Positions 1 to 10,260 of a stretch of DNA of 64,000 bases are shown piece by piece. The notes below the pieces were generated by a model, which saw nothing but the letters and a program-made list of their open reading frames with translations, had not been told where the DNA came from and did no database searches. A program made the position numbers and the translations under genes. The stretch comes from Cavia porcellus (taxonomy: Eukaryota > Chordata > Mammalia > Rodentia > Caviidae), in NCBI RefSeq assembly GCF_034190915.1, contig NW_026947491.1, positions 25,670,101-25,734,100 of the forward strand, read 5' to 3'. Numbering within the stretch: the first letter of the stretch is position 1; every line of letters begins with the position of its first letter.

Positions 1-1900
1 ATATGATGACAGCTGTTGGTTTTGTCATAGATGGCCTTTATCATATTGAGGTAATGACTATTCCGATTTTTTGTAGGGTTCTTATCATGAATGAGTGTTG
101 GACTTTAACAAAAGCCTTTTCTGCATCTATAGAAATGATCATGTGATTCTTATGTTTGGCTCTACTGATATAGTTGATTACATTTATTGATATGCATATG
201 GTGAACCATCCCTGTATTCCTGGGATGAATCCCACTTGGTCGTGGTGTATAATCTTCTTGGTGATTTGCTGCATTCTGTTTGTCAGTATTTTACTGAGAA
301 TTTTTTGCATCTATGTTCATTATGAAGATTGGCCTGTAGTTCTCATTTTTGGATGGGTCTTTCTCTGGTTTTGGTATTAGAGTGATACTTGCTTCTAGGA
401 ATGAGTTAGGGAGAATTGCTTCCCTTTCAATTTTATTGAAGAGTTTGAAGAGTGTTGGCCTTGTCTTCCTTAAACTTCTTGTAGCATTCTGCAGTGAATC
501 CATCAAAACCTGAGCTTTTCCTTGTGGTTAGGTTTTAATTACATTTTCAATTTCATTAATTTAATTTGGGTTATTTAACAGTTTTGTATCTTCTTGATCC
601 AGTTTTGGTAATTCATATATTTCTAGAAATTTGTCCATTTCTTCTGTGTTATCAAACCTATGAGAATAGAGGTTTTCAAAGTAGATATTGATGATCTTCT
701 GTATTTCCACAGGGTCTGTGGTGATTTTGCCCTTTTCATTCCTTATTGCATGAATTTGAGTTTTTTCTTTCCTTTTTTAAAATAAGGTTGGCTAGGGGCT
801 TATTAATATTTTATTTATCTTTCAAAGAACCAAGTCTTTGATTCATTGATTCTTTAGATTGTTTTCTTAGTCTCTATTACATTGATTTCGACTCTGATCT
901 TTGTAATTTCCTCCCTTCTTTTGGCTTTGGGCTTGACTAGCTCTACTTTTTTTTTGATGTTTGATGTAGCATCAGGTTGTTTGTTTGTGTTTGTTCTGTT
1001 TTCCTAATGTGGAAATTCACTGCAACATTTTTTCCTCTGAGGACTACTATCATTGCATCCCACAGGTTCCAGTAAGTTGTATTTATATGTTCATTTGCTT
1101 GTAAATGTTGTTTAATTTCTTCTTTAATTTCCTCTGTGACCCACTGATTGCTCAAGAATTTATTAGTTAATTTCCATTTGTTTGTGGAGTTTTTATATTT
1201 CCTTTTGTCATTAATTTCTAGTTTCATAGTACTATGATCAGATAACATGCATGCGGTAATTTCTTTTGCATTTATTTAAGCATGTTCTGTGGGCTAGTAT
1301 ATGGTTTATTTTAAAGAATGTCCTATGTGCTGCTGAGAACATATATTCTGATGTTGTTGGGTGGAACACTCTGCACAGATCCACTAAGTCCATTTGTTCA
1401 TGGGTGTCATTCAGTTCTGTTATTTCTTCGCTGATTTTCTGTCTAGTTGAGCTGTCTCTTTGTGTCAATGGGGTATTAAGGTATCCCATTATAATTGTGT
1501 TATGGTTTATTTGATTTTTCATATCTGCTAGTATTTGTTTTGTATAGCTGGGTGCTCCCGAATTTGGTGCATATATATTTAAGATTGTTATCTCTTCCTC
1601 TTGAAGTTTTCTCCTAACTAGTAGGTAGTGACCTTCTTTATCTCTTTGGATCTTTCTTGGCTTGAAGTTCACATTGTTTGCAAATAGAATAACTACCCCT
1701 GCTTTTTTTGGGGGGGGGGCTTCCTGTTGCCTGAAATATTGTTTTTTATCCTTTGAGTTTGAATCTATGAGTCTCCTTTTGTGTTAGATGGGTTTCCTGT
1801 ATATAGCATATAGTTGGATGTTGTTTCTTGATCCATTCTGCCAGTTTGCTTCTTTTAATTGGTTAATTGAGGCCATTTACATTAATGGCTATAATTGATA
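1..1900 (-). pseudogene. L1 A ORF2 remnant (endonuclease and partial RT)
   Basis: The minus-strand segment 1672-1238 encodes the endonuclease middle, with ILNIYAPNSGAPSY and later FHPTTSEY. Two catalytic positions look lost: the Asp of the GDLN-type motif is Tyr (GYLNTPL) and the Asp of the KIDH-type motif is Asn (KINHIL). The SDH motif is retained just downstream (LSDHSTMKLEI). RT-domain pieces follow at 506-291 and 310-41 in different frames, the latter with [10 protein letters not shown] and AEKAF. A run of ten G after seven T (1703-1719, plus strand) adds another frame break near the N terminus. It is non-functional as a whole. Confidence 0.88.
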
Positions 1901-1974
1901 TATGCTGATTTATTTTCATCATGTTATCTTTATGCTATTGGTTTTTTACCTTTCCTCTCTGTTTAATTGTTTGT

Positions 1975-2924
1975 CTTGCTTAGCATTTTCTTCTTACGCC
2001 TATCTAGAATACCTTTCAGTATTCTTTTCAGGGTTGGTTTGGTGCTTATGAAATTCTTTAGCTGTTCTTTTTCGTGGAAGTATCTTATTTCTCCAACATG
2101 TTTTCAGGGTATATCAATCTGGCTTGAAAGTCATTTTCCTTTAGAATCTCAAATATTTCATTCCATGCTCTTCTTGACTTCATTGTTTGTGTTGAGAAGT
2201 CTGCTATGATTCTGATTGGCTTTCCTTTAAAGGTCACCTATCTCTTCTCTCTAAAGGCTTTTAATATTCTGTTCTTTATTAAATTCTGGGATGTTGATTA
2301 TTGTATGTCTGGGTGTAGTTTTATTTTGGTTATGGCTATTTGGAGTTTTATATGCTTCATTTATCTGTATATCAGTTTCCATTTCCACATTTGGGAAATT
2401 TTCGCGTATTACTTTTGTGAATAGTCTCTTGATAGCATTTGTATTGTCATCATCTTTTTCATTTACATCTATCAATAAAATTTTGATTTTCTTTGCATCA
2501 TCTTGCAGCTGTTAAATTGTAATTTCCTGATTCTTTATTATTTTAAATATATTTTTTCTTTCCTGCTCACTAAATGCAAACTTGTGTTTGAAGTCTGAAA
2601 GTCTATCTTTACTTTCATTGAGGTGCTTGTGCTAACTTTTGATGAAATTTTTGATTTCCTGGACATCTCTTTGAATATGTCTCATGCATTCTGTTTTTTA
2701 TATTGTTCATTCAAGGTTTCCATCTTTTTGCAGTGTTCCTCTAATATTTTAACTATGTCTTCTTTGGATGTGTTCAGCATTTCTTTCATTGCATTTATCA
2801 TTTTTTCCTTTATCTGGGAGATCATTTCTGATCTGAGTTCTTGTATAGCTTCCTGGAGTTGTTTCTTTATTTCAGTTGCTATTATTTCAGGAGTTTCAGA
2901 TGTATGGCTTATATTTTCTTCCAT
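1975..2924 (-). pseudogene. L1 A ORF1 remnant (RNA-binding chaperone)
   Basis: From an ATG at 2924 the minus strand encodes a Glu/Lys-rich heptad-like segment (EIKKQLQEAIQELRSEMI and following), which fits the ORF1p coiled coil. After a disrupted middle, 2475-2251 encodes a stretch with NAIKRLFTKVIRENFPN, matching the central RNA-recognition part. About 2215-1975 encodes a C-terminal-domain-like stretch with DFSTQTMKSRRAWNEIFEIL. The three parts are not in one uninterrupted frame. ORF1p normally coats L1 RNA, but this copy cannot make the full protein. Confidence 0.85.
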
Positions 2925-3419
2925 GTCTTGCTTGGGATGGGCTGGAGGTTTGAGATTGCATTTTTCTCTTTTGTCATTTTCCTGTATTCCCCTAAGGAAG
3001 CTGAAGGCAAGGCCTCAGTTGTTTCTTGGATTGAGAATATCTATCCCTATCTCAGGGAGTTTCCCCAGTTGAGTGCAGGTTGTTAGTCAGGCCTTGCCAG
3101 GTGGCTCCCAGCCACTCAGGGTCACTGGATGGGAGCCAACAAAGCCTGAAGGGACCTTCCCAGTGGTCCTCTGGTGATGCAGGATGCTCAGTAGGCCCCT
3201 ACCCGGCTCTGAGCAATGTCCTGAGGCCTCACTGCTGGATGGCGATGCTATATACACTTTTGTCTCCTGAGGTGGAGTGCAAGCGGCTCTGGGCCACTTG
3301 GTAATCGCTGGGTGGGCCCAACTGTGTCTTTACATTTTAAATTTCATGTCTGGCACTCATTGGATCTCTGATGGACAGTGCTACTTCAGACTGTTCTTCA
3401 GCTTTGAGGCCCCAGGGAG

Positions 3420-3665
3420 GCAGTGGAGCACGGTGATCAGGGCTGGGACACTCAGCTCAGATGGACCTACGTTCCACTCCTTGTCTCCTACTCACTTCCC
3501 AAGGGCTGGGCATGCTGCTTATCTTCTCCCAATCTGTATGTCCTCATTTATAACCAGGAACAATGACCATCTTCCCCTCCTTGAAGTGATCAAATCTAAA
3601 TTGCTCAAATTTAGAGATGACTTAAGTTCTTAGAATGAGGATTAAGTGGTACATTACATAGAAGA
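3420..3665 (+). repeat. MIR SINE, near full length
   Basis: The order of signals follows the mammalian-wide MIR: a GTGGAGCACGGTGATCAGGG-type head, a GGACCTACGTTCCACTCCTT region corresponding to the tRNA B-box side, then a core with CTCATTTATAACCAGG and AATGAGGATTAAGTGGTACA near the 3' side. It is much diverged, as expected of an old insertion. Confidence 0.7.
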
Positions 3666-3994
3666 ACACAACTTTTAAAAGTGTAATTTTTAGAACTCAA
3701 AAGTTAAGTCAGGAGAGAAATAAGGCACAAATCCCAAATAAATATCAAAACAGCAAATCAATCACCTGTAAAATATTCTTTGTTTTTCTTGCTTTTGACC
3801 TATGGCTACTGGCTCAGACATATCAAGTAAAAGCAAAGCTCAGAGTTATCTAGATGTAGATTTGCTCTGCTGTCTTCTAGGTCACCTCTCTCTGTCACTT
3901 AGCAATGCTACCTCAGCACAATGTAAGCCACCTTTGTTGTCCCCTGCAGAGAGACATGTATATTGGCATTCTCCCCAAAAAACAATCACTCAGC

Positions 3995-4215
3995 TGCATA
4001 GTATGGTAGTATATGCCTATAATCCCAGAATTCCAAAAGGCTAATGCAATAGGCTCATATATTCCAGCCAGCCTGGACCACTTAACAATGTAGCAGGTGA
4101 GACTGTCTCAGAGTAAAAAGAAGAAAAACAAGCAAACAACAAAACCAGAAAAGAACTAGGGATGCAGTTTAGTACAAAAGCCCTGGGTGCAACCCCTAAT
4201 ACCTCCTCCAAGCAA
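3995..4215 (+). repeat. B4-type composite SINE (B1-like + ID-like)
   Basis: The left half (GTATATGCCTATAATCCCAG ... GAGACTGTCTCAGAG) is 7SL/B1-like. After an A-rich linker, the right half (AGGGATGCAGTTTAGTACAA ... CCTGGGTGCAACCCCTAAT) is ID-like with recognisable A and B box remnants. The fusion of the two defines the rodent B4 type. Confidence 0.7.
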
Positions 4216-4827
4216 ATCATATGCAACCAGATATTTTAATGTGAGGTAACCTCTGGTTGGGCAGCACAGTAGTAGAAAGTGAACGGATGTAGTGTACAAG
4301 GCCATGAGTTCAGCCTGGGGTCGGCTACAGCCTAAGTCAAGGTCACAGAGCTCCCTGAACGAGCACTGGAGATGAATCTTACATCTATATGCACATGTCA
4401 CATGTCTACAGACTGGAAAGGTCACACAAATCTTAATGATTTCTTAGGTTCTCAGATTGGCCCCCACTAGAATATTGCTACTTTGTTCCACAGTGAATAG
4501 ATGGAGAGTAAAAGAGGTGCCTTTTACAGGACAGTTATTAGGACCACAGTTTCCTCTTCTTCCCTCAGCAAGATGGAGCTCCGGGGAAAGGGAGAGAGAC
4601 AGACTGGGAAGTGCTGAATCTGTTTCCTTCTTGAAGATTCACAAGGCCTATAAGCAGACTAGAGCTCCTTGCCATACAGGAACCATCTCTGCTTAGCCCA
4701 GCACATCATATCTGAGTTGATCTGGTCCTGTAAACCTTCCCCACTCCTACCCTCACAATCTCTAAACATGTTCCAGAGCTAGTACGCCCAGGAAGACTCT
4801 GGGAAATACTTTCTAACGGGCGAGGAT

Positions 4828-4901
4828 GCATAGAGAAGAATAATACATTCTCCCAAAGTTTGGAGCATAGAGAAGAATAATACATTCTCCCAAAGTTTGG
4901 A
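4828..4901 (+). repeat. Perfect 37-bp tandem duplication (2 copies)
   Basis: The 37-bp unit beginning GCATAGAGAAGAATAATACA and ending AAAGTTTGGA occurs at 4828-4864 and again, without a mismatch, at 4865-4901. It lies about 107 bp into the intron past the donor of exon 5008-5151. Perfect identity in an intron implies a recent event or an assembly artefact. Confidence 0.95.
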
Positions 4902-5007
4902 AACCCTTCAGCTCCAGGAAGTAGCCATGCAGGATGATGATAGGAGCCTGGCGATGGGAAGGTGTCTCAGAACGGGGGCCCACGGGGGCAGGGTGCTGCC
5001 CACTTAC

Positions 5008-5151
5008 TTCAGGAGGTTCCCGAGGTTGAAGAGTGCACGGCTGTGCTGTGGGTGCAGCTGCAGGGCCCTCTGGTAGTAGCGCTTCGCCTCCCCCACGTCT
5101 CTCGTCAGTGTTCCCAGGTTGTTCAGGGCACTCGCATGGCGTGGGTACAGC
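5008..5151 (-). CDS. TMTC1: TMTC1 internal coding exon (two TPR segments)
   Basis: The minus strand encodes G (completing Lys), then LYPRHASALNNLGTLTRD, VGEAKRYYQRALQLHPQ and HSRALFNLGNLL, then AA. The first part closes the TPR begun in the previous exon. HASALNNLG...RALQLHPQ is a complete, slightly short TPR. HSRALFNLGNLL opens the next one, which must finish in a downstream exon beyond this window's left side. The acceptor is CTTGCAG (AG at 5153-5152) and the donor is a strong GTAAGT at 5007. The length is 144 bp, phase 2-2. The exon is more GC-rich than its AT-rich intronic surroundings. The next 3' exon is not visible in 1-5007. Confidence 0.96.
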
Positions 5152-6699
5152 CTGCAAGATGGGGAGAGGTAAGCCACTCGACTCAGAGCTCTTCCCACAC
5201 CGTGACGGTCTGGGTCTCACTGTTTCTATAGCTCAAAGCAAATAAGAGCACACACTTGATATGCAGTGGTAAAATAAATAACTCTCAAATACAGCAAAAA
5301 TTAGTAATAGTAAATCTACCAGGACTAAGTACATTTTTGTCCTTTGGGCCCTCTATTTTTAACTTTGGTGGTGAGTTCCTCAGTGGCTGAGCTACAGAGG
5401 CACTTTTTGAATACTTGCAGCCTGCCAGGGCCGAGACAGGATATGTAACATGTCTCCATCAAAATAAACCACCCCAAAGTGGCTCTCCATCTTGGCTTTC
5501 TCTTCTTTTCTTTTCTCCCTTCATTTCTTTTTCATTTTGCTTCACCTACTGCAGTTTGGTTCCACTTAGCTGGACACAGTCTTTTGGAATAAAAACCTTG
5601 AAAACTTAAAACACTTTAAAAAATTAAATAATAAATAATGAAGTTCAAAGCAGTGTCTAATATTCTAAAGGCAAGCGTAAACGAGCCCAAGGTGTACATC
5701 AGTAACCAAATTTATACTGATTTAAGAGGAAAAGGAATCCATTTCACTCTTCACTTTAAAACTGAGTGGAACCTAAATTGGCACAGCTACATAACTCGGT
5801 TGTTCCTGACACATTTTGGAAGACTTTTTCAGGAGTCTAGCAGGGTGGCTCCTCCTCTTGTCACCAGTGAACTGTCTCTGAGTGAGCCTGTGGAGTCAGC
5901 TGGCTCTAAATAGAGACAGGCCGAGATAATACCCAATGTAAAAATAGAAGCTGGACCTGTCATGCTTCTTGACAATCACATGCCATGCTGGCCGTCCTGT
6001 ACTTGTGAAAGAAGGTCATTTTAATTTGAGTACAGAGCAGTTCTTATACTGAAAGGAAGACAGACTGTGTTGCTTTTGTATTTTTGTTCAACCCAGAGCT
6101 TCTTGTTCTGTGACCCCTGTCCTCACTCCAGCATGAAGAGAAACATCTCAGACCAGTTCCTACAAGATGGTTTGGAAGGTTTCGCTGGACTAACCAGGGA
6201 CAGAATCATTTTACATTCATCTTCAGAGCCAGAAAGCCTTTTCCATCTGTAGGGGCTTTGAAGACTGCAGGGATAAGGTATTTACAAGAAATGAGGCAAA
6301 AGCAAGCAGGCACAGCCAACCTATGTACTGTGTCTGTCCCTCTTTGGGACTTCAGCATCGTTGACAGTGGTGCCTGGACACCCAGCCCCTCACTTGCAGG
6401 AGACAAGTGTTCAGTTTTGTCCATCAGAGACAACCAGAGCCACATAATAAAAGGTAAAGGTTGCCAGTGCACTGCCCATCACACCATGCCCAGGAGCGAA
6501 GTGTATGACACCCAGGACTGAAATTCTATAGTAAAGCTCTGTTTGTAGTGGTGGGTACAATCCCCATGCCCTCAGCGGCTCTGGTACCAGCAGTGATAGG
6601 AACAATGTCTGGGACTGGTGCTTTCCTTGATCTCAGAAGACAAAACTGCTTAATTCATCCTCTTTCCCATGCTACCTAGGCTCTACCGCCTGCAAAATA

Positions 6700-6818
6700 T
6701 ATATTTACATTTTTTTTTTTTTTTGTCTTTTTCCTTTTTATCGGTACCAGGGATCGAACTCACGACTGCCTGCTTTACAAGGCAGGCGCTTATGCCGCTG
6801 AGCTAAATCCCCAGCCCC
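6700..6818 (-). repeat. Young ID-like tRNA-derived SINE with 16-bp target-site duplication
   Basis: On the minus strand it starts GGGGCTGGGGATTTAGCTCA, has a pol III A box (TAGCTCAGCGGC) and B box (GAGTTCGATCCC), and ends GGTACCGATAAAAAGGAAAA then an A-rich tail. The flanks carry the identical 16-bp duplication TACCGCCTGCAAAATA (6684-6699 and 6819-6834), proving retrotransposition. The anticodon-like loop is mutated, and the flanks mark it as a SINE and not a tRNA gene. Confidence 0.95.
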
Positions 6819-7779
6819 TACCGCCTGCAAAATAACTGCTGGAGGTGCAAGGCCAGACAGGGGAGGACAGGCTGATCTGCACAGGAGCCCCACAGGGTGA
6901 GCAGCTACACCCCACAGGAAGGTGCTCCTGTTCCACCAAGCAGGTAGTCCTCGAGGGCCGCTGCTCAGCTGGGCTCCACAAGCTCTGCGCTGCATCAGAA
7001 CAGGCACTCCTGGACTTCCAGAGCTTGCTGGGGAAATGATACCTCCCCAGAGAAACAGAGGCCAAGCCCGCACTGGACTCTTCACATCATCAAGAGCAAA
7101 GTGGGAGAAGGGACGCATGAATGAAGCACAGAGAGAAGAGGTCTGAGTGCCATGGGGAGGTGGTCTGCAGCTGCAGGAGGCTCGGGAGCAGAGGGGACCC
7201 AGGCAGGGACACAGACCACAACTCCTCCGCCAAACACCGCCTGTAGCTGGAAAGCGCGGGGTCTGCTCAGCAGTTGTCAGGGTCTGCTGGCAGTGCTCTA
7301 ATTAGTCCATCTCATCACAGTCCACAGCTGCATTATTCATGAAGCCATGCAGAATTCCATTAAAAGGACTCTTAACAATCAGGTCAGGAAAGATACCTTA
7401 AAAATTTATATAGATGTAAACATTTTCTTAAAACAGTCTTCTACTTACTGCAAACCTATGCAAGGGCAAAATTTATCCCATTGGTTTACTTTTTAAATAA
7501 ACCCAGGTTTGGATTAGCTTGGGTTTAACTCATCTTCAGAATCCCTAGGAGGGGAATTTTCTTCTGGAAAGGTGAGTATTGTCTGTGTTGCTACCTTGCT
7601 GCTGTCAGAATAAACAGTCTGTTTGCCTTATTTCTGCAGTATAACTCATAAAAGTCCTGCTCGTGATCACCGCCACCTCTAAAACCTCAGAGTCACTGGA
7701 CAAGACCAGACTGATGATTTTCTAGGCCTATTCTTTAAAACACCTGTGTGAATAATCTCTGAGTTTTCCTTCTCACAGT

Positions 7780-7872
7780 GTTTTTTTTTTTTTTCTTGGT
7801 ACAGGGGATTGAACTCATGACCTCACACTTGCCAGGCAGGCACTTATGCTGCTGAGCTAAATTCCCAGACCA
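7780..7872 (-). repeat. ID-like SINE with 9-bp target-site duplication
   Basis: On the minus strand it has TTTAGCTCAGCAGCATAAGT and GAGTTCAATCCCCTGTACCA with an A tail, an older relative of the 6700 copy. It is flanked by TCTCACAGT at 7771-7779 and 7873-7881. Confidence 0.88.
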
Positions 7873-9154
7873 TCTCACAGTCTTAATCTTCATCTATATA
7901 TATATTGTTTATGGACATTTATTTTATTTCAATGAGTTAAATTTTAAAAATTTATCTTGGAAAAACTATATTATACAGTCAAAATAGTTCTAAGGTTTGA
8001 GGAAGCTTATTTCTTTCCCCTGCATGGAAAAGATTTATATAGGTCAGGTTCTGAGGTCTACATTAGCTGCAATGAATGGAAGAGAATGTTTTCTTCAAGT
8101 ACTGCGTAATTTATATTTTTGTCTATAGTAACATCTGTTTGAGCATTTCAGGGTTTGCAGCTCTTATTCAGTGGTACTTTCTTATGCAGCATTAACGAAG
8201 TAGGGTGCTGAGACATTATTCCCTCCTCTCCGTGCCACTGGGTCACTGAAGCATGAGCCTTAGTGAGCTTAAGAGGGACAGGGAGGGAGCTGCCTGGCAG
8301 AAAGCAGAATGCAAGGCAAAGGGGACCTGAGGACCTGGGGTGTGCTGGAGTACCTTATACCACAGAGTGTCCTCATGCATGGTCACATGAAACCCTCAGA
8401 ATTAAGGCCACAAGCACAACGATTGTAGAACTTTATGGCTGAGGAAAGGGAGGCTTGAAAAACTAGATCACTTTATTTTTTAACATTCCAAAGTGTCAAG
8501 ATGGCAAATGGCTCCTTAAAATCTATTTACTTGCCAGATAATTCAAGAGTCCTTCAAAATTCAGCAAATAAATACACTCCCATGAATCAGTATTGCCACT
8601 TTGGAATAATTTCTCCTTTTTATTTCTCTAAGCAAGTCATTGAAACTATGGTTACATAAGTAAGGATCAGTTCTCAGTGATAAAAATGACATAAACAGTA
8701 CTCAGGAAGTTTGGCTACTGAGATTCTCATTCAGTGGAAAAACGGTATCCTGGCATGCAAAATAATTATGGTTCTCTGAAAAGCACAGAGCATGGAAACT
8801 ACTGGAAGTCCTGGCACTCAGCGAGTGCAGAAGATACACGTGTATGCTTTCTGATCTGTTTCTAAGCTCCAAATATCCAAAGATGAAAGCTGTGAACACC
8901 TAAAGCTTGATTTTCTAGTTTACTGTTGGGAGCCGCGGCCGAGCCCGGTCGCCTTACTTGGCGGACGTGAGGCCTGTAGGAAAGAGCAAAGCCTGAGCTA
9001 GATTACCCCTCCCATCGAGTGTGCTAAGATGGCGCTTATCTCCTGCTTCCTGCTTGGTAAACAACCCGCCCTGTAAGATAGTCTGCCTAGCAACAACTGA
9101 TGTTAGCCAATCAGCCCGCATCGCGCGCTTTGAACTGATTGGCCACTGTAACCC

Positions 9155-9161
9155 TATAAAA
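9155..9161 (+). promoter_or_regulatory. TATA box of the solo LTR
   Basis: TATAAAA lies inside the LTR, downstream of CCAAT-type motifs and about 29 bp before the first 61-bp repeat. It is likely the U3 promoter. Activity is unknown. Confidence 0.75.
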
Positions 9162-9183
9162 GTGAGTGCCTCTCCCGCCACGA

Positions 9184-9427
9184 GAGAAGAAGCACAGAAG
9201 GAGCCGCGGAGAGCGGACCGGTAGAGGCTTCGGGACAGACTGTAGAGAAGAAGCACGGAAGGAGCCGTGGAGAGCGGACCGGTGGAGGCTTCGGGACAGA
9301 CTGTAGAGAAGAAGCACGGAAGCAGCCGCGGAGAGCGGACCGGTAGAGGCTTCGGGACAGACTGTAGAGAAGAAGCACGGAAGCAGCCGCGGAGAGCGGA
9401 CCGGTAGAGGCTTCGGCCGGGAAGAAT
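9184..9427 (+). repeat. 61-bp tandem repeats (about 4 copies) in the LTR
   Basis: Units start GAGAAGAAGCAC at 9184, 9245, 9306 and 9367, an exact 61-bp period, each containing GAGAGCGGACCGGT and GAGGCTTCGG. Copies differ at only a few bases. The fourth is interrupted after 50 bp, and a partial fifth (CAGACTGTGCGGAGAAGG) precedes AATAAA. Confidence 0.95.
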
Positions 9428-9454
9428 CCCGGGGCAGACTGTGCGGAGAAGGAA

Positions 9455-9460
9455 AATAAA
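9455..9460 (+). terminator. Polyadenylation signal of the solo LTR
   Basis: AATAAA is followed within about 25-40 bp by a T/G-rich stretch (TCTTGTCGTGTGTTCTTCC). This is the usual arrangement at an R-U5 boundary. Confidence 0.75.
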
Positions 9461-10089
9461 GAGAGCCTAGCCACTGCCAGATCTTGTCGTGTGTTCTTCC
9501 TGCCGGCCGGGAGCGACACCGACAGTTTACTTAGGTCATTTAATTTAAATTTTGAATATTTTGTTCAAAAGCTATCACTTGGGTACTCATAGGGCTTTTC
9601 ATTGTTGAAGTAACATTGCTCAATGTGCTACAATTTGGAATTTCCTTTCAGGACTCACACACCCTGATTTATTTGTCTGATTTCTATTCCACACATGAAT
9701 TTATTTGAGGTTAACTATAGAAGGTCAGAGATTTCTATTTCCTGTTGAGAAAAAAAAAGAATCTGGCAGAAAAACATTCATAGGAAAAAATACAAATATA
9801 AAAGTTAAACTTCACTGGAGTAAAGTATACATAAAGTGAACTAACAGCTTCATTTCAGTAGTTCACTGCAGATTTTCAATGCTGACAGTCTGGCATACTT
9901 TAAATACTGGTTCCTTCATGTGATAAAATTATCATGTCACTGAAGTGCTGACAATTTTATTAGTTTCTTCTTTAATTGTCTGAAATTTCCATTACCACCT
10001 AGCAAGTAAGTGTTGCTGCTTTTTCTTTTTTCACAGTCCTCCTTCTGATCCGTTACAGCTGCCTCCTGACTCCATGCCTCTTGTGACAG

Positions 10090-10260
10090 CGACCTTAGGT
10101 GTTCCATTCACCCAGTCACTAACTGAACACTTACAGTGTGCCAAGGCTAAGCTGTGAGCCCAAAATGGGAAAGAGAAAGCTATCCTAGCTCTCAGGAAGA
10201 CTTAGAGTGGAAGGAGACAAGAAAACTGACTTGGTCTAGTGCACAGTAACAAGAGCAGGA
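10090..10260 (+). repeat. Ancient interspersed repeat (class uncertain)
   Basis: CACTAACTGAACACTTACAG, TGTGCCAAGGC and ATCCTAGCTCTCAGGAAGAC resemble the widespread mammalian pattern of 'gaacacctactgtgtgccagg ... ccctcatggagc'. The family cannot be named with confidence. Confidence 0.45.

Larger units (their letters stand above)
1..3325 (-). mobile_element. L1 retrotransposon A, 5' part retained, runs off the window
   Basis: On the minus strand, running right to left, there is a GC-richer non-coding 5' UTR-like segment (about 2925-3325), then ORF1 (about 1975-2924), then ORF2 (about 1900 down to base 1). ORF2 is cut by the window edge within the reverse transcriptase domain. Both ORFs carry stops and frameshifts. 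The right boundary is estimated from where L1-like and GC-rich sequence stops, before a MIR at 3420. The element lies in the same orientation as TMTC1. Confidence 0.9.
1..5007 (-). other. TMTC1: TMTC1 intron 3' of the last exon seen (partial)
   Basis: This is intron sequence downstream of exon 5008-5151, entered by a GTAAGT donor, with no acceptor and exon recognisable before the window edge. It holds a minus-strand L1 (1 to about 3325), a MIR (3420-3665), a B4-type SINE (3995-4215) and a 37-bp tandem duplication (4828-4901). In 4216-4827 I see nothing I can name. Confidence 0.8.
8924..9524 (+). mobile_element. Solo LTR of an IAP-like (ERVK) endogenous retrovirus
   Basis: It begins TGTTGGGAGCCGCGG and ends CCGACA, the TG...CA termini and leader typical of IAP-class LTRs. 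It is flanked by an exact 6-bp duplication, GTTTAC, at 8918-8923 and 9525-9530, the size expected of class II retrovirus integration. It is CpG-rich within an AT-rich intron. There are CCAAT-type boxes (AGCCAATCAG near 9105, GATTGGCC near 9137), a TATAAAA at 9155-9161 and AATAAA at 9455-9460. No internal viral sequence is present, so it arose by recombination between two LTRs. It lies antisense to TMTC1. The exact family would need a repeat database. Confidence 0.93.

Noticed and set aside
6710..6818. tRNA-Ala-like sequence with A and B boxes
   Set aside because: The A-rich tail, extra 3' segment and perfect flanking duplications show a SINE and not a functional tRNA gene. The same holds at 34798-34907.
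9184..9427. Regular repeats considered as a CRISPR-like array
   Set aside because: The 61-bp units are directly contiguous with no unique spacers, and lie in a eukaryotic LTR.
8954..9519. Minus-strand open frames with repeated Leu/Ser/Arg segments
   Set aside because: They are antisense translations of the 61-bp LTR repeats, whose period keeps frames open by chance. They are not proteins.
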